Positions 28,951-38,351 are shown, numbered from the stretch's first letter. The stretch: DNA of 64,000 nt from Muricoccus nepalensis (GCF_006438825.1 NZ_RCZP01000010.1:62001-126000), one strand, 5' to 3'. Notes: generated from the letters alone by a model not told the origin. Translations and numbers: made by a program.

Positions 28951-29854
28951 GGCCATCCAGGTGGGGCTCGACAGCGGGCTGCCGCCGCTGCTGATGGCCG
29001 CGCTGCGCTTCGTCGTCGCCGCCCTGCCCGCCCTCTGGCTGCCGCGGCCGAGGATCCCGGCGGGGAGGCTGGTGGCGATCGGGATCTTCCTCTTCGTCGG
29101 GCAGTTCGCCCTCCTGTTCACGGGCATGGCGGCGGGGATGCCGCCGGGCCTCGCCTCGGTCACGCAGCAGTCCCAGGCCTTCCTCACCGCGCTGATCGCG
29201 GCGGCGGTGCTGCGGGAGCGGCCCTCCGCCCGGGCGATGGCGGGCATGGCCGTCGCCTTCTCCGGCCTTGCGCTGATCGGCACCACGGCGGGCGGCGGGG
29301 GCATGACGGGGCTCGGCCTCGCGCTCTGCCTGGCGGGGGCGGGAAGCTGGGCGGTGGGCAACGTGCTGCTGCGGGGCGCGGGGTCCTCGCCCGGCGGGCC
29401 GGTGGCGCTCATGGCCTGGCTCAGCCTTGTGCCGGTCCTGCCGCTGCTGGCGCTGTCCCTCGCCCTCGAGGGGGCAGGCGCGATCGGCGGGGCGCTGGTG
29501 GGGCTCAACCTCCGGGGTGTCGCCTCGCTGCTCTACCTCGCTGTCGCGGCCACGCTGGTGGGCTACGGCATCTGGGGGTTCCTCATGGCCCGCTACCCCG
29601 CCACCACCGTCGCCCCCTTCGCGCTGCTGGTGCCCATTACGGGCGCCGCCTCCTCCGCGCTGGTGATGGGGGAGAGCTTCGGCGCGGTGCGGCTGGCGGG
29701 CATGGCGCTGGTGGTCGCGGGGCTCGCGGTGGGGGCGCTGCGATGGCCTTTCGCGCCGCGCCCCGGTGGCGCAAGCGTGACCGCGCCCCCACCTCGCGCT
29801 AAGACCCCTCGCCCCCTCTCGGGCCAACCCGCACCGGGAAAGAACCCGCCGTGA
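28889..29854 (+). CDS. EamA/DMT family exporter embedded in the trp operon
   Basis: 321 residues with ten predicted membrane segments in two EamA repeats (about 5-135 and 145-275). [20 protein letters not shown] at the N-terminus and VAAFVLL-like blocks such as ASAALVMGE-type ends (here [17 protein letters not shown]) are typical. The tail after 280 is proline-rich. It starts at GTG inside the trpF stop and its own stop overlaps the trpB GTG, so it is fully coupled. YddG, an aromatic amino acid exporter, is in the same superfamily, so tryptophan or a precursor is a reasonable but unproved substrate. Confidence 0.85.
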   Translation: MRPAHLLLALLTTALWGFNFVAIQVGLDSGLPPLLMAALRFVVAALPALWLPRPRIPAGRLVAIGIFLFVGQFALLFTGMAAGMPPGLASVTQQSQAFLTALIAAAVLRERPSARAMAGMAVAFSGLALIGTTAGGGGMTGLGLALCLAGAGSWAVGNVLLRGAGSSPGGPVALMAWLSLVPVLPLLALSLALEGAGAIGGALVGLNLRGVASLLYLAVAATLVGYGIWGFLMARYPATTVAPFALLVPITGAASSALVMGESFGAVRLAGMALVVAGLAVGALRWPFAPRPGGASVTAPPPRAKTPRPLSGQPAPGKNPP

Positions 29855-31083
29855 ACAAGCCGCTCCCCACCCCCGACCGGCCCAACAGCCTGCGCCACGG
29901 CCCCGACCCCCGCGGCCGCTTCGGCGACTTCGGCGGCCGCTTCGTGGCCGAGACGCTGATGCCCAACGTGGTGGAGGTGCAGGAAGCCTACGACGCCGCG
30001 CGCAAGGACCCCGAGTTCGACCGCGAGTGGCGGCGGCTGCTGAAGGACTACGTGGGCCGCCCCTCGCCGCTCTGGTTCGCGGAGCGGCTGACGAACCACC
30101 TCGGCGGGGCGAAGATCTACTTCAAGCGCGAGGAGCTGAACCACACCGGCGCGCACAAGATCAACGCGGTGATCGCGCAGATCATGCTGGCCAAGCGCAT
30201 GGGCAAGACGCGCATCATCGCCGAGACCGGCGCGGGGCAGCATGGCGTCGCGACGGCCACCGCCTGCGCGCTGTTCGACCTGCCCTGCCTGGTGTTCATG
30301 GGCGCGACCGACGTGGAGCGGCAGCGGCCCAACGTGTTCCGCATGAAGCTGCTCGGCGCCGAGGTGAACGCGGTGACCTCGGGGGCGGCGACGCTCAAGG
30401 ACGCGATGAACGAGGCGCTGCGCTACTGGGTCGCGAACGTGCACGACACCTACTACTGCATCGGCACCGTGGCCGGGCCCGCGCCCTACCCGCAGATGGT
30501 GCGCGACTTCCAGTGCGTGATCGGCGACGAGACGCGCGAGCAGATCCTGGCGGCCGAGGGGCGGCTGCCGGACGTGATCGTCTGCGCCGTGGGCGGCGGG
30601 TCCTCGGCGATGGGGATGTTCCATCCGTTCCTGGATGATCCCGAGGTGAGGCTGGTCGGCGTCGAGGCCGCGGGGCGGGGGCTCGAGAGCGGCGCGCACG
30701 CGGCGGCCATCAACGGCGGCTCCCCCGGCGTGCTGCACGGGAACAAGACCTACCTCCTGCAGGATCGGCACGGGCAGATCACCGAGGCGCACTCGATCTC
30801 GGCCGGGCTGGACTACCCGGGCATCGGGCCGGAGCATTCCTGGCTGCACGAGATCGGGCGCGCGGAATACGTGGCGGCGACGGACGACGAGGCGCTGTCC
30901 GCCTTCATGCTCTGCTCGAAGCTCGAGGGGATCATCCCCGCCCTCGAGTGCGCGCACGGCATCGCCGAGATCGTCAAGCGGGCGCCGACGATGTCGAAGG
31001 ACGAGATCATCGTGCTCAACCTCTCCGGGCGCGGGGACAAGGACATCTTCACGGTGGCGCACCACCTGGGGGAGACGCTGTGA
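29851..31083 (+). CDS. trpB: tryptophan synthase beta chain
   Basis: 410 residues from a GTG overlapping the exporter stop. PLP-dependent joining of indole and serine. The PLP lysine lies in [15 protein letters not shown] near residue 98; [17 protein letters not shown] and the phosphate loop [14 protein letters not shown] (usually GGGSNA) follow; [16 protein letters not shown] is intact. Codon use is G-ending, unlike trpF upstream. Couples to trpA by GTGA. Confidence 0.97.
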   Translation: MNKPLPTPDRPNSLRHGPDPRGRFGDFGGRFVAETLMPNVVEVQEAYDAARKDPEFDREWRRLLKDYVGRPSPLWFAERLTNHLGGAKIYFKREELNHTGAHKINAVIAQIMLAKRMGKTRIIAETGAGQHGVATATACALFDLPCLVFMGATDVERQRPNVFRMKLLGAEVNAVTSGAATLKDAMNEALRYWVANVHDTYYCIGTVAGPAPYPQMVRDFQCVIGDETREQILAAEGRLPDVIVCAVGGGSSAMGMFHPFLDDPEVRLVGVEAAGRGLESGAHAAAINGGSPGVLHGNKTYLLQDRHGQITEAHSISAGLDYPGIGPEHSWLHEIGRAEYVAATDDEALSAFMLCSKLEGIIPALECAHGIAEIVKRAPTMSKDEIIVLNLSGRGDKDIFTVAHHLGETL

Positions 31084-31949
31084 GCGAGACGGCCGCCGAG
31101 GCCGCGCCGGCGGGCGCGGAGGAATCGCCGCGGCGCATCGCCGCGCGCTTCGCGAAGCTGCGGGAGGAGGGGCGGGGCGCGCTGATGCCCTTCCTCGAGG
31201 CCTACGACCCCGATCCCGCGACGAGCATGGCGATCCTGCGCGGCATGCCCGGCGCGGGGGCGGACCTGATCGAGATCGGCGTGCCCTTCACCGATCCCGC
31301 GGCCGACGGCCCGACCGTGCAGAAGGCGGGGCAGCGCGCGCTGAAGGCGGGCGGCTCGCTGGCGGGCGCGCTGGCCATGGTGCGCGACTTCCGCCGCGAC
31401 GACGACGAGACGCCGGTCGTGCTGATGGGCTACCTCAACCCCATCCTCGCCTACGGGGCCGAGCGCTTCTGCTGCGCGGCGCGCGAGAGCGGCGTGGACG
31501 GGCTGATCGTGGTGGACATGCCGCCCGAGGAGGCCGACGAGCTCCAGCCCTACGCCGCGGGGCTCGACATGATCCGCCTGGTGGCGCCGACCTCGCTGCA
31601 GGGGCGGCTGCCGGTCGTGCTCGAGGGCGCGGGCGGGTTCATCTACTACGTGGCCATCACGGGCATCACCGGCACGCGCTCGGCCGAGGTGCAGGACCTC
31701 GAGAAGGCGATCCCGATCGTGCGGGCGGCGACCGACCTGCCCATCGCGATCGGCTTCGGCGTGCGCACGCCCGAGCAGGCGGCGGACGCGGTGCGGGTGG
31801 CCGACGGCGCGGTGGTGGCTTCCTCCCTCATCGAGATCCTGGCGGGGACGCTCGACGACAAGGGGCGGGCGACGCCGGGGACGGTGCGGGCCGTGCTGGA
31901 CGGGGTGCGGGCGCTGGCCGAAGGGGTGCGGGGCGCGCGCGAGGGCTGA
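31080..31949 (+). CDS. trpA: tryptophan synthase alpha chain
   Basis: 289 residues from a GTG at 31080. Cleaves indole-glycerol phosphate and channels indole to TrpB. The catalytic glutamate is in [18 protein letters not shown] (with the catalytic aspartate), and [13 protein letters not shown] and [13 protein letters not shown] form the phosphate site. The first 20 residues, rich in Ala and Glu, extend beyond the E. coli protein. Confidence 0.96.
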   Translation: MSETAAEAAPAGAEESPRRIAARFAKLREEGRGALMPFLEAYDPDPATSMAILRGMPGAGADLIEIGVPFTDPAADGPTVQKAGQRALKAGGSLAGALAMVRDFRRDDDETPVVLMGYLNPILAYGAERFCCAARESGVDGLIVVDMPPEEADELQPYAAGLDMIRLVAPTSLQGRLPVVLEGAGGFIYYVAITGITGTRSAEVQDLEKAIPIVRAATDLPIAIGFGVRTPEQAADAVRVADGAVVASSLIEILAGTLDDKGRATPGTVRAVLDGVRALAEGVRGAREG

Positions 31950-32137
31950 GGCGGCGCCCGCGCCGGCCGGGCGGGGGCGGAACCTTCTTGCTCTTCAACT
32001 TGTGGTATGGGCGCCCGGGTCCCGGCGTGCTTCCGTAAAAGCATGCTCAGCGTTCCCGCGGCCGGCTCGGTCCGGCACGAAGCCTCGCCACCGGGTGAAA
32101 ACCGCCCCTTCCCCTGCCTGACCGGGGAGGGCCGGTG
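31950..32137 (+). promoter_or_regulatory. leader region with ribosome-site-masking hairpin
   Basis: The 185 bp after trpA hold an AT-richer patch (31980-32010) that may contain a weak promoter, a small TGCTT/AAGCA hairpin near 32029, and, next to the following gene, CCTTCCCC (32107-32114) paired with GGGGAGGG (32124-32131). That stem buries GGAGGG, the only ribosome binding site for the ATG at 32138. This arrangement could allow control of translation. It does not match a riboswitch class I know. Confidence 0.4.
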
Positions 32138-34144
32138 ATGGCCGTCCCGCGAGCGGCCGAACCCCCTCCGGAGGGGCGCTACGCCAGCGGGTGGCTGCCC
32201 GACGAGCCGCCGGACGGGTTCCTCGATGCCTGGGGAGGCGAGGTGCTGCGGGGCGCCACCCTGCCGCGGGACGGCGTCCTTCCCGCCGCGCCGGTCCGCT
32301 TCGCGCTGTTCCACCGCAACTACGGCGTCGCGCTGATCGATCTTGCGCCCGAGGAGGTGCCGGAGGCGGCGGCGCGGTTCCGCCGGGCCTACGCGGCGCG
32401 CTTCACGGGGCCGGTGCCGCCGGTGGTCTACCGTTCCTTCTCGGCCGCGGACCTGTGGCGGCTGACGGTCCTGCTCGACTTCGCCTTCGCCGGGCAGCCG
32501 GCGCCGCTCGGCGAGGAGTGGCTCGGCCGGGCGCAGGCGCTGCTCGCGGGGCCGCCGGTCGCGGTGGTTTCCCTTGTGACCCGGCCGGCCGCGGGGCGCG
32601 CGGAGCCGGTGCCGCCCGTGCCGGAGCCGAGGCTGAGAGAGCCGGGGCCCGGCGCGGCGACGCCGGCGGCCGACGCGGCGGCGGACCTGGCGATCCCGGA
32701 CCGGCCGGCGCCGGCCGCGCCGCGGAGCGCCACGCGGGCGCCCGTGCCGCCGATAGCGGACCCGGATCCCGCGCCGCTGCCCCGGGCGGGTGCGCCCGGC
32801 CTGGGCCTTCCCGCCGCGGAACCGGCGGTGGCGCCGGCGATGGCGACGGAGGCCCTGCGGCAGCCCGGCCTGGCCCGGCGCGCCCTGCCCTTCGCCGTGC
32901 TGCTCCTGGCAGGGGTGGGCGGGGTGGCCTGGATGACGCAGCCCGGCGGGGAGGGGTCGCGCGGCCCGCGGGCGGTCCTGCCCGGCGCGGCGGACCGGGC
33001 CGATGCCCTGCCGGCGCGCGGCGGCGAGGTCCTGCCGGCGCGGCAGGAGGAGGCGGAGGCCCTGGCCCGCAAGGGCGCGAGGGCGGCGCCCGAACTCCTC
33101 GCCGTCGAGACGCCGGCGGCCGCGCCTTGGGACACCGTGTCGGCCAAGCCCGGCGGAACCGCCGTGGCGGCGCTGGAGGACCGCGCGGCGGAAGCGCCCG
33201 CAGAGCCCCTGGCGAAGCCGGTGGGGGAGATCGCGCCGGAGGCGCGCTGGGAGGACATGCCGGCGGCGCGGGAGGAGACGCCCGAAGCGGGCGGCCCGGC
33301 CGCGGCGCCTCCGGAGGAGGGTCCTGCTCCGCCGGCCGGCGTGCCGGCGATCGGCGCGCTGCCGGCGGAAGCGCCTGCCGGGCCGCCGCTGCCCGCGGCC
33401 GGCCCCGTGGCGGGCGTGGCGCCGCCCGAGGCCGGACCGGCCATTCCGGCACCGGCCTCCCCGGTCGCGCCGCCGCTGGCGGCGCGCGCGCCGGCCGGGC
33501 TGCCCCGCGACGTCGCGTCGCCCGAGGCGCCGCCCCCGGCACCGCCGGTGGACTTTGCCCCGATGGCTGGCCCGGTGGCGGTGCCGGTGGTTCCCGCCGG
33601 CCCGGCCGTCCCGGTGCCGGCCGGGCCGGCGGCCCCGGCCGCGCCGGTCGCGCAAGCGGTGCCGCCGCCTGTCGAGGCGCCCGCGCCCGCGGCGGTTCCG
33701 GCTCCGGCCGTGGTTCCCGCACCGGTTCCGGCGCTGGCGCCCCTGGCCGGGCCGGCCCCGGTTCCGGCGCCGCCCTCGGCGGAGGCCGCGCCGCCCGTCG
33801 CCGCGGCCGCCCCGGCGCCGCGCCTGCCGCCCGAGCGGGTGGCGCCGGCGCTGCTGGAGGCGCTGGTGCGGCGGGGGGACGCGATGATGGCGCTGGGGGA
33901 TGTCTCGGCCGCGCGGCTGCTCTATGAGCGGGCGGCGGCGGGCGGCAGCGCGGCGGCGGCGATGGCCCTGGGACGGAGCCACGACCCCGCGGTGCTGTCG
34001 ACGCTGCAGGTGCGGGGCCTGCGGGGTGACCCGGCGCTGGCGGCGTCCTGGTACCGGCGCGCGGCCGCGCTCGGCGACCCGGAGGGGGGACGGATGGCGC
34101 AGCGCCTCGCCGCGGGGCTGCCGGAGGGAGGGCGCGTGCCATGA
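32138..34144 (+). CDS. single-pass membrane protein with proline/alanine-rich region and Sel1-like C-terminus
   Basis: 668 residues; not a named family I recognise. Residues 15-145 form a globular domain (RFALFHRNYGVALIDLAPEE, weakly like NERD-type regions). A membrane segment lies at about 249-266 (ALPFAVLLLAGVGGVAWM). Residues 267-570 are almost only Ala, Pro, Gly, Val and Glu, probably extended in the periplasm. Residues 571-668 carry Sel1/TPR-type helices (DVSAARLLYERAAAGGSAAA and DPALAASWYRRAAALGDPE). It overlaps the TAXI gene by ATGA, suggesting a joint role. GTG at 32135 is an alternative start. Confidence 0.72.
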   Translation: MAVPRAAEPPPEGRYASGWLPDEPPDGFLDAWGGEVLRGATLPRDGVLPAAPVRFALFHRNYGVALIDLAPEEVPEAAARFRRAYAARFTGPVPPVVYRSFSAADLWRLTVLLDFAFAGQPAPLGEEWLGRAQALLAGPPVAVVSLVTRPAAGRAEPVPPVPEPRLREPGPGAATPAADAAADLAIPDRPAPAAPRSATRAPVPPIADPDPAPLPRAGAPGLGLPAAEPAVAPAMATEALRQPGLARRALPFAVLLLAGVGGVAWMTQPGGEGSRGPRAVLPGAADRADALPARGGEVLPARQEEAEALARKGARAAPELLAVETPAAAPWDTVSAKPGGTAVAALEDRAAEAPAEPLAKPVGEIAPEARWEDMPAAREETPEAGGPAAAPPEEGPAPPAGVPAIGALPAEAPAGPPLPAAGPVAGVAPPEAGPAIPAPASPVAPPLAARAPAGLPRDVASPEAPPPAPPVDFAPMAGPVAVPVVPAGPAVPVPAGPAAPAAPVAQAVPPPVEAPAPAAVPAPAVVPAPVPALAPLAGPAPVPAPPSAEAAPPVAAAAPAPRLPPERVAPALLEALVRRGDAMMALGDVSAARLLYERAAAGGSAAAAMALGRSHDPAVLSTLQVRGLRGDPALAASWYRRAAALGDPEGGRMAQRLAAGLPEGGRVP

Positions 34145-35190
34145 ACGGGAACCCGGCGGGGGGCGCCACGCGGCGCGGGCTGCTGCTGGCCAGCGCCCTC
34201 GCGCTGCCGGCGTTGCGGGCGGCGCCGGCCGAGGCGCAGGCCCTGGTCCCGGCGCAGGCCCCCGGCGGGCGCGACAGCCTGGCCGCGATGGGCGCGCGGG
34301 CGAACGCGGGGACGATCGGCGTCATCTCCGGCGGCGTGGACGGCACCTACGTGCGGATCGCGGCCGACCTGGCGGCGGTGCTCGACGACGGGGAGCGGCT
34401 GCGGGTGCTGCCGATCATCGGCCGCGGCTCGGTCCAGAACATCTCCGACATCATGTTCGTGCGCGGCGTCGACGTCGGGATCGTGCAGTCGGACGCGCTG
34501 GCCTTCGTGCGCAGCCGGCGGCTCTTCCCGGGCATGGGGCAGGTGATCCAGTACATCGCCAAGCTCTACGACGAGGAGGTGCACGTCCTCGCGCGGCGGG
34601 AGGTGGCGCGGGTGGAGGACCTCGCGGGGAAGCGGGTGAACGTCGACGTCGCGGGCAGCGGCACGGCGATGACGGCCGCCCTCATCCTCGAGGCGATGGG
34701 GATCTCGGCCAACCTCGTGAACGAGCCGCAGGACCTGGCGCTGGACCGGCTGCGGCGCGGCGAGATCGCGGCGCTCGTCTACGTCACGGGCAAGCCGGCG
34801 CGGCTCTTCGCGGGGCTCTCGGCGGATTCCGGGCTGCACTTCCTCTCGCTGCCGATGACGCCGGCGCTGGTGGAGACCTACCTGCCCGCGCAGCTCTCCA
34901 CGGCGCAGTACCCGGGGCTGGTGGCGGCGGAGGCGCCGGTGGACACGCTGGCGGTGGGCGCGGTGATGGCCGTCTACGGCTGGACGCCGGGGACGGAGCG
35001 GCACCGCAAGGTCGCGGCCTTCGTCGAGGCCTTCTCGGGCAAGTTCGACCGCTTCCTGGTGCCGCCGCGGCACCCGAAATGGCGCGAGGTGAACCTCGAG
35101 GCGCAGGTGCCGGGCTGGGTGCGCTTCAACCCGGCCCAGCCGCCGCCCGCGCCGCGCCGGCGCTACCGCTCGGGCGACGGCGAGTTCTGA
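34141..35190 (+). CDS. TAXI family substrate-binding protein without TRAP permease partner
   Basis: 349 residues, exported. The N-terminus GATRRGLLLASALALPAL is a signal peptide ending near AEAQ. The TAXI fold shows GTIGVISGGVDGTYVRIAADLA, FVRGVDVGIVQSDALAFV, and VNVDVAGSGTAMTAALILEA. TAXI proteins normally deliver small organic acids or amino acids to a TRAP membrane subunit, but none is adjacent. It is coupled to the proline-rich membrane protein instead, so it may act as a sensor or binding partner; that is inference. The other TAXI protein in the window (49866) does have a permease. Confidence 0.85.
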   Translation: MNGNPAGGATRRGLLLASALALPALRAAPAEAQALVPAQAPGGRDSLAAMGARANAGTIGVISGGVDGTYVRIAADLAAVLDDGERLRVLPIIGRGSVQNISDIMFVRGVDVGIVQSDALAFVRSRRLFPGMGQVIQYIAKLYDEEVHVLARREVARVEDLAGKRVNVDVAGSGTAMTAALILEAMGISANLVNEPQDLALDRLRRGEIAALVYVTGKPARLFAGLSADSGLHFLSLPMTPALVETYLPAQLSTAQYPGLVAAEAPVDTLAVGAVMAVYGWTPGTERHRKVAAFVEAFSGKFDRFLVPPRHPKWREVNLEAQVPGWVRFNPAQPPPAPRRRYRSGDGEF

Positions 35191-35284
35191 GCCCCTCGCC
35201 CGCCGGTTGGCAGGGCGGGCGGAGGCGGCGCATCCTTCCGCCGCACGGCCCGCCAAGGGGCCGGCGGATCGGGAGGAGCGGGGC

Positions 35285-36148
35285 ATGTCGGCCTTCGACG
35301 GGAATTTCGGGACGGCGGCGCGGCGGATCGCGCTGGGGGCGGCGCTCGCGCTCGGGCTCGCGGGCGGGGTTCAGGCGCAAGGTCAGGCGCAGGAGCGCGC
35401 GGCGCGGCCGGCGGTGGCGGCGCTGGAGGAGCGGCCGGCCTCGGCGATCTTCATCGGGAACAGCTTCTTCTACTACAACAACTCGATGCACGGGCACGTC
35501 ACGAACCTGCTGCGCGGCGCGGGGGAGACGCGGCCCTTCCGCAGCACCTCCGTCACCATCAGCGGCTCGGGCTTCGACTGGCACGACGTGGAGTCCTACT
35601 TCCGGCCGAACGCGGTGGGCGCCTATTCCTTCGACGAGGGCAACAACGTCGTCTTCAACAACAACGCGCGGTTGTTCGACATCGCGATCCTGATGGATTG
35701 CAGCCAGTGCCCGATCCACCCGCGGCTCGCGCCCGTCTTCACCGAGTATGCGAAGCGCCACAGCGACACGGTGCGGCGGCACGGCGCGAAGCCCGTGCTG
35801 TTCATGTCCTGGGCCTACGCCGACAAGCCCGAGATGACGGAGCAGCTCGCCGAGGCCTACACGCGGGCGGGCAACGACAACGGCGCGCTGGTGATCCCGG
35901 CGGGGCTCGCCTTCGCGCGCAGCCTCCGCGAGCGGCCCTCGCTCAACCTCTACGTCGCGGACAAGCGGCACCCGAGCCTGGCGGGCACCTACCTCGCGGC
36001 GGCGACGACCTATGGCGCGATCTTCGGCGCCTCGACGGAGGGGAACCCCTACACGGCGGGGCTAGAGCCGGAGACGGCGCGCTTCCTGCAGACGGTGGCC
36101 TGGCAGACCGTGCGGGACTACCTGGGCACGCGCCGAGCGGCGAACTGA
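35285..36148 (+). CDS. exported SGNH-hydrolase-like (DUF4886-type) protein
   Basis: 287 residues from the ATG at 35285, with GGGAGGAG about 7 bases upstream. A signal peptide ends near GVQAQ. ASAIFIGNSFFYYNNSMHGH holds the nucleophile block (GNS), TISGSGFDWHD an internal block, and VADKRHPSLAGTYLAAATTY the terminal DxxH. Such proteins are predicted esterases in the cell envelope; the substrate is unknown. It follows the TAXI gene by 94 bp on the same strand and may belong to that unit. Confidence 0.8.
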   Translation: MSAFDGNFGTAARRIALGAALALGLAGGVQAQGQAQERAARPAVAALEERPASAIFIGNSFFYYNNSMHGHVTNLLRGAGETRPFRSTSVTISGSGFDWHDVESYFRPNAVGAYSFDEGNNVVFNNNARLFDIAILMDCSQCPIHPRLAPVFTEYAKRHSDTVRRHGAKPVLFMSWAYADKPEMTEQLAEAYTRAGNDNGALVIPAGLAFARSLRERPSLNLYVADKRHPSLAGTYLAAATTYGAIFGASTEGNPYTAGLEPETARFLQTVAWQTVRDYLGTRRAAN

Positions 36149-36176
36149 GGGGCGGCCCGGCCGGCCCCCTGCGCCG

Positions 36177-37124
36177 CTACCCGCCGAGGGGGAGTGCGAT
36201 GGCGCAGGAAAGGCCGTCCGGCTCCCGGTGCAGCCGCGTCTCGCCGCCGAGGGCGAAGCGCATCACCTCCTCGATGACGGGCCAGCCGGGGAGGGGGGAG
36301 GCCGGGGCGCCCTCCTGCCGCCAGTCGAGGAGCAGGCGGTGCTCCGGGCCCTTCTCGAGGTCCCAGGCGACGCGGAGGCGCCCGCCGGGGGGCACCGCGG
36401 TCGCGAGCTCGTGGAGCGCGAGGGCGAGGGGTTCGGCGATGCCGGGGCGGAGCGGGACGGGCGGGCCCTCCAGCCGCGCCTCGATCGAGCGCGCGTCGAG
36501 CTCGCCCCGCAGCAGGGTGTCCAGCGCGCTGCCGCCGGCGCCCTGGGCGCGGCCGAGGGCGGCGAGGCGGCCGTCGAAGGCGCGGCCGTCCTCGGGCGCG
36601 ACGAGGGTGCGGGTGGCGATGGCGCGGATCGTCTCCAGCATGGCCGCGGTGCGATCCCGCAGCAGGCCCGCGCGCGGGTGCGGGCGGGGGTCGGCGGTCG
36701 CGTCGCGCTGGATGGAGAGCCAGTGCGTCACCGCGCCGTCCGGGCCGAGGACGGGGCCGACGATCCACTCGTTGCGGTAGGGCGTGCCGTCCTTGCGGTA
36801 GTTGATCGTGGCGCCCGTGAAGTGGCGGCCCGCGCTGAGAGAGGCGCGCAGGCGGTCGAGCTCCGCGCGGTCGGTGCGCGGGCCCTGGAGGAGGCGCGGG
36901 GAGCGGCCGATGAGCTCGCCGGCGGCGTAGCCGGTGATCGCCTCGAAGCGCGCGTTGGCGTAGCGGATGACGGGGCCGGGCGGGTCGAGGGCCGCGTCGG
37001 TCATCACAGCGGCGAGGCCCGCGACGTCGAGGGCGGCGCCGACAAGGGCGGCGCTCAGCGCGCCGACGCTGCCGGCGAGGTCCGGGGCGGGGCTCTGCGC
37101 CGCGGGCGGGGCTTCATCGTCCAT
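36177..37124 (-). CDS. LOV-like PAS protein with degenerate HWE kinase domain
   Basis: 315 residues. Residues 50-142 form a PAS domain of LOV type: NARFEAITGYAAGELIGR, then GRSPRLLQGPRTDRAEL, where LOV proteins have GRNCRFLQG; the photoactive cysteine is Pro76. The flavin-contact residues Asn108, Asn118 and Gln139 are kept. Residues 150-315 resemble an HWE histidine kinase, but Asp157 replaces the phosphate-accepting histidine (LLRDRTAAML for ELNHRVKNTL) and Ala243 replaces the ATP-binding asparagine (ALHELATAV for ALHELATNA). It is probably a signalling protein without light chemistry or kinase activity. The gene overlaps cbpM by 11 bp. Confidence 0.82.
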   Translation of the reverse strand: MDDEAPPAAQSPAPDLAGSVGALSAALVGAALDVAGLAAVMTDAALDPPGPVIRYANARFEAITGYAAGELIGRSPRLLQGPRTDRAELDRLRASLSAGRHFTGATINYRKDGTPYRNEWIVGPVLGPDGAVTHWLSIQRDATADPRPHPRAGLLRDRTAAMLETIRAIATRTLVAPEDGRAFDGRLAALGRAQGAGGSALDTLLRGELDARSIEARLEGPPVPLRPGIAEPLALALHELATAVPPGGRLRVAWDLEKGPEHRLLLDWRQEGAPASPLPGWPVIEEVMRFALGGETRLHREPDGLSCAIALPLGG

Positions 37125-37410
37125 CGGGGGCGTCCCTCGCGCGCTCGAGCGCTTCGGCCAGGCGGCGGAGCTGGCGGCGTGTGGCGTGGAGGCGGTCCAG
37201 CAGCTGGAGGACGACGGGCATGGCGGCCTCGTTCACCTCCAGTTCCTCGCGCAGCTCGAGGATGAGGCGGCAGCGGGCGAGGTCGATCTCCTCGAAGACG
37301 AGCTCCTCGCCCTGCCGCTGCGGGCGGACCCAGCCCTCCTCGATCCAGGCGCGGAGCTCGGCCTCGCCGAGGCCGCGGACGCGGACGAGGACGCCCTCGA
37401 TTCCGATCAT
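37114..37410 (-). CDS. cbpM: chaperone modulatory protein CbpM
   Basis: 98 residues. Binds the J-domain of CbpA and blocks its work with DnaK in E. coli. The MerR-like helix-turn-helix shows AELRAWIEEGWVRPQRQGEE and FEEIDLARCRLILELREELE, followed by a C-terminal helix. It starts at an ATG overlapping the cbpA stop (ATGA). Confidence 0.88.
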   Translation of the reverse strand: MIGIEGVLVRVRGLGEAELRAWIEEGWVRPQRQGEELVFEEIDLARCRLILELREELEVNEAAMPVVLQLLDRLHATRRQLRRLAEALERARDAPDGR

Positions 37411-38351
37411 GCCCCGCTCCTCATCGCGGCGCGCGGGTCCTCGCCCCCGGGCGGGGACCAGCGGCGCAGGAACTCCTCCAGCTTGTCGTCGACGGGTCCG
37501 AGGACGAGGCGGAGCGTGACCAGGAGGTCGCCGGCCGGCGTGCCCCCCGATTCGGCGACGCCCCGGCCGCGCAGGCGGAGCTGGGTGCCGGCGTCCGAGC
37601 GCGGGGGGACGGTCATCGTCACCTCGCCGCGCGGGGTGGGCACGGCGACGCGGGCGCCGAGCACGGCCTCGGCGAGGGTGACGGGGACCTCCATGCGGAG
37701 GTCGCGCCCGGCGCGCTCGTAGAAGGGGTGGGGGCCGACCGCGACCTCGATCAGCGCGTCGCCGTCGGGCGCGCCCTGGCTGCCGGGCGAGCCGCGGCCG
37801 CGCAGGCGCAGGACCTGGCCGTCCTCAAGCCCGGGCGGGATGCGGACGTCGAGGTCGCGGCCGTCGGGCAGGGTGAGGCGGCGGGTGGCGCCGTTGACGG
37901 CGTCGAGGAAGTCCACCGCGAGTCGGTAACGGGCGTCGCGGCCGCGGCGGGGGCCGGCCTCGCGGGACCGGAATAGGCCGAGGATGTCCTCAAGGTCGTC
38001 GGGGTCGAAGCTTGCGGCGCCGGCGGTGCCGCCGCCCATGCCCGCGAAGGGGTCACGCGGGCGGTAGCGGGCGCCCTCGGCCCCCTCGGCCTGGTCGCGG
38101 TAGTAGCCGCGGGGCGGGACCTCCTGGCCGGAGCCGTCGATCTCGCCGCGGTCGTAGCGGGCGCGGCGCTCGGGGTCGGAGAGAAGCTCGTGGGCGGCGT
38201 TGGCGGCCTTGAAGCGCTCCTCCGCGGCCTTGTCGCCGGGGTTGAGGTCGGGATGGTCGGTCTTGGCGATCTTGCGGAAGGCGCGGCGGATCGCGTCCGC
38301 GTCGGCGGTCCGGCTGACGCCCAGGATTTGGTAGGGATCGGGAGACGCCAT
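37407..38351 (-). CDS. cbpA: DnaJ-family co-chaperone CbpA
   Basis: 314 residues from the ATG at 38351 (MASPDPYQILGVSRTADA). The J-domain has the HPD motif (KTDHPDLNPGD near residue 32). A Gly/acidic linker (about 70-125) leads to two beta-barrel DnaJ C-terminal domains (RLAVDFLDAVNGATRRLTL and MEVPVTLAEAVLGARVAVPT). No zinc-finger repeat is present, as in CbpA. It heads the cbpA-cbpM-PAS unit and diverges from accD. Confidence 0.92.
   Translation of the reverse strand: MASPDPYQILGVSRTADADAIRRAFRKIAKTDHPDLNPGDKAAEERFKAANAAHELLSDPERRARYDRGEIDGSGQEVPPRGYYRDQAEGAEGARYRPRDPFAGMGGGTAGAASFDPDDLEDILGLFRSREAGPRRGRDARYRLAVDFLDAVNGATRRLTLPDGRDLDVRIPPGLEDGQVLRLRGRGSPGSQGAPDGDALIEVAVGPHPFYERAGRDLRMEVPVTLAEAVLGARVAVPTPRGEVTMTVPPRSDAGTQLRLRGRGVAESGGTPAGDLLVTLRLVLGPVDDKLEEFLRRWSPPGGEDPRAAMRSGA

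Noticed and set aside
31950-32137. Possible cobalamin or other known riboswitch before the proline-rich membrane protein
   Set aside because: Fragments such as GCCACCGGG recall B12 elements, but the conserved core and order of paired regions are missing.
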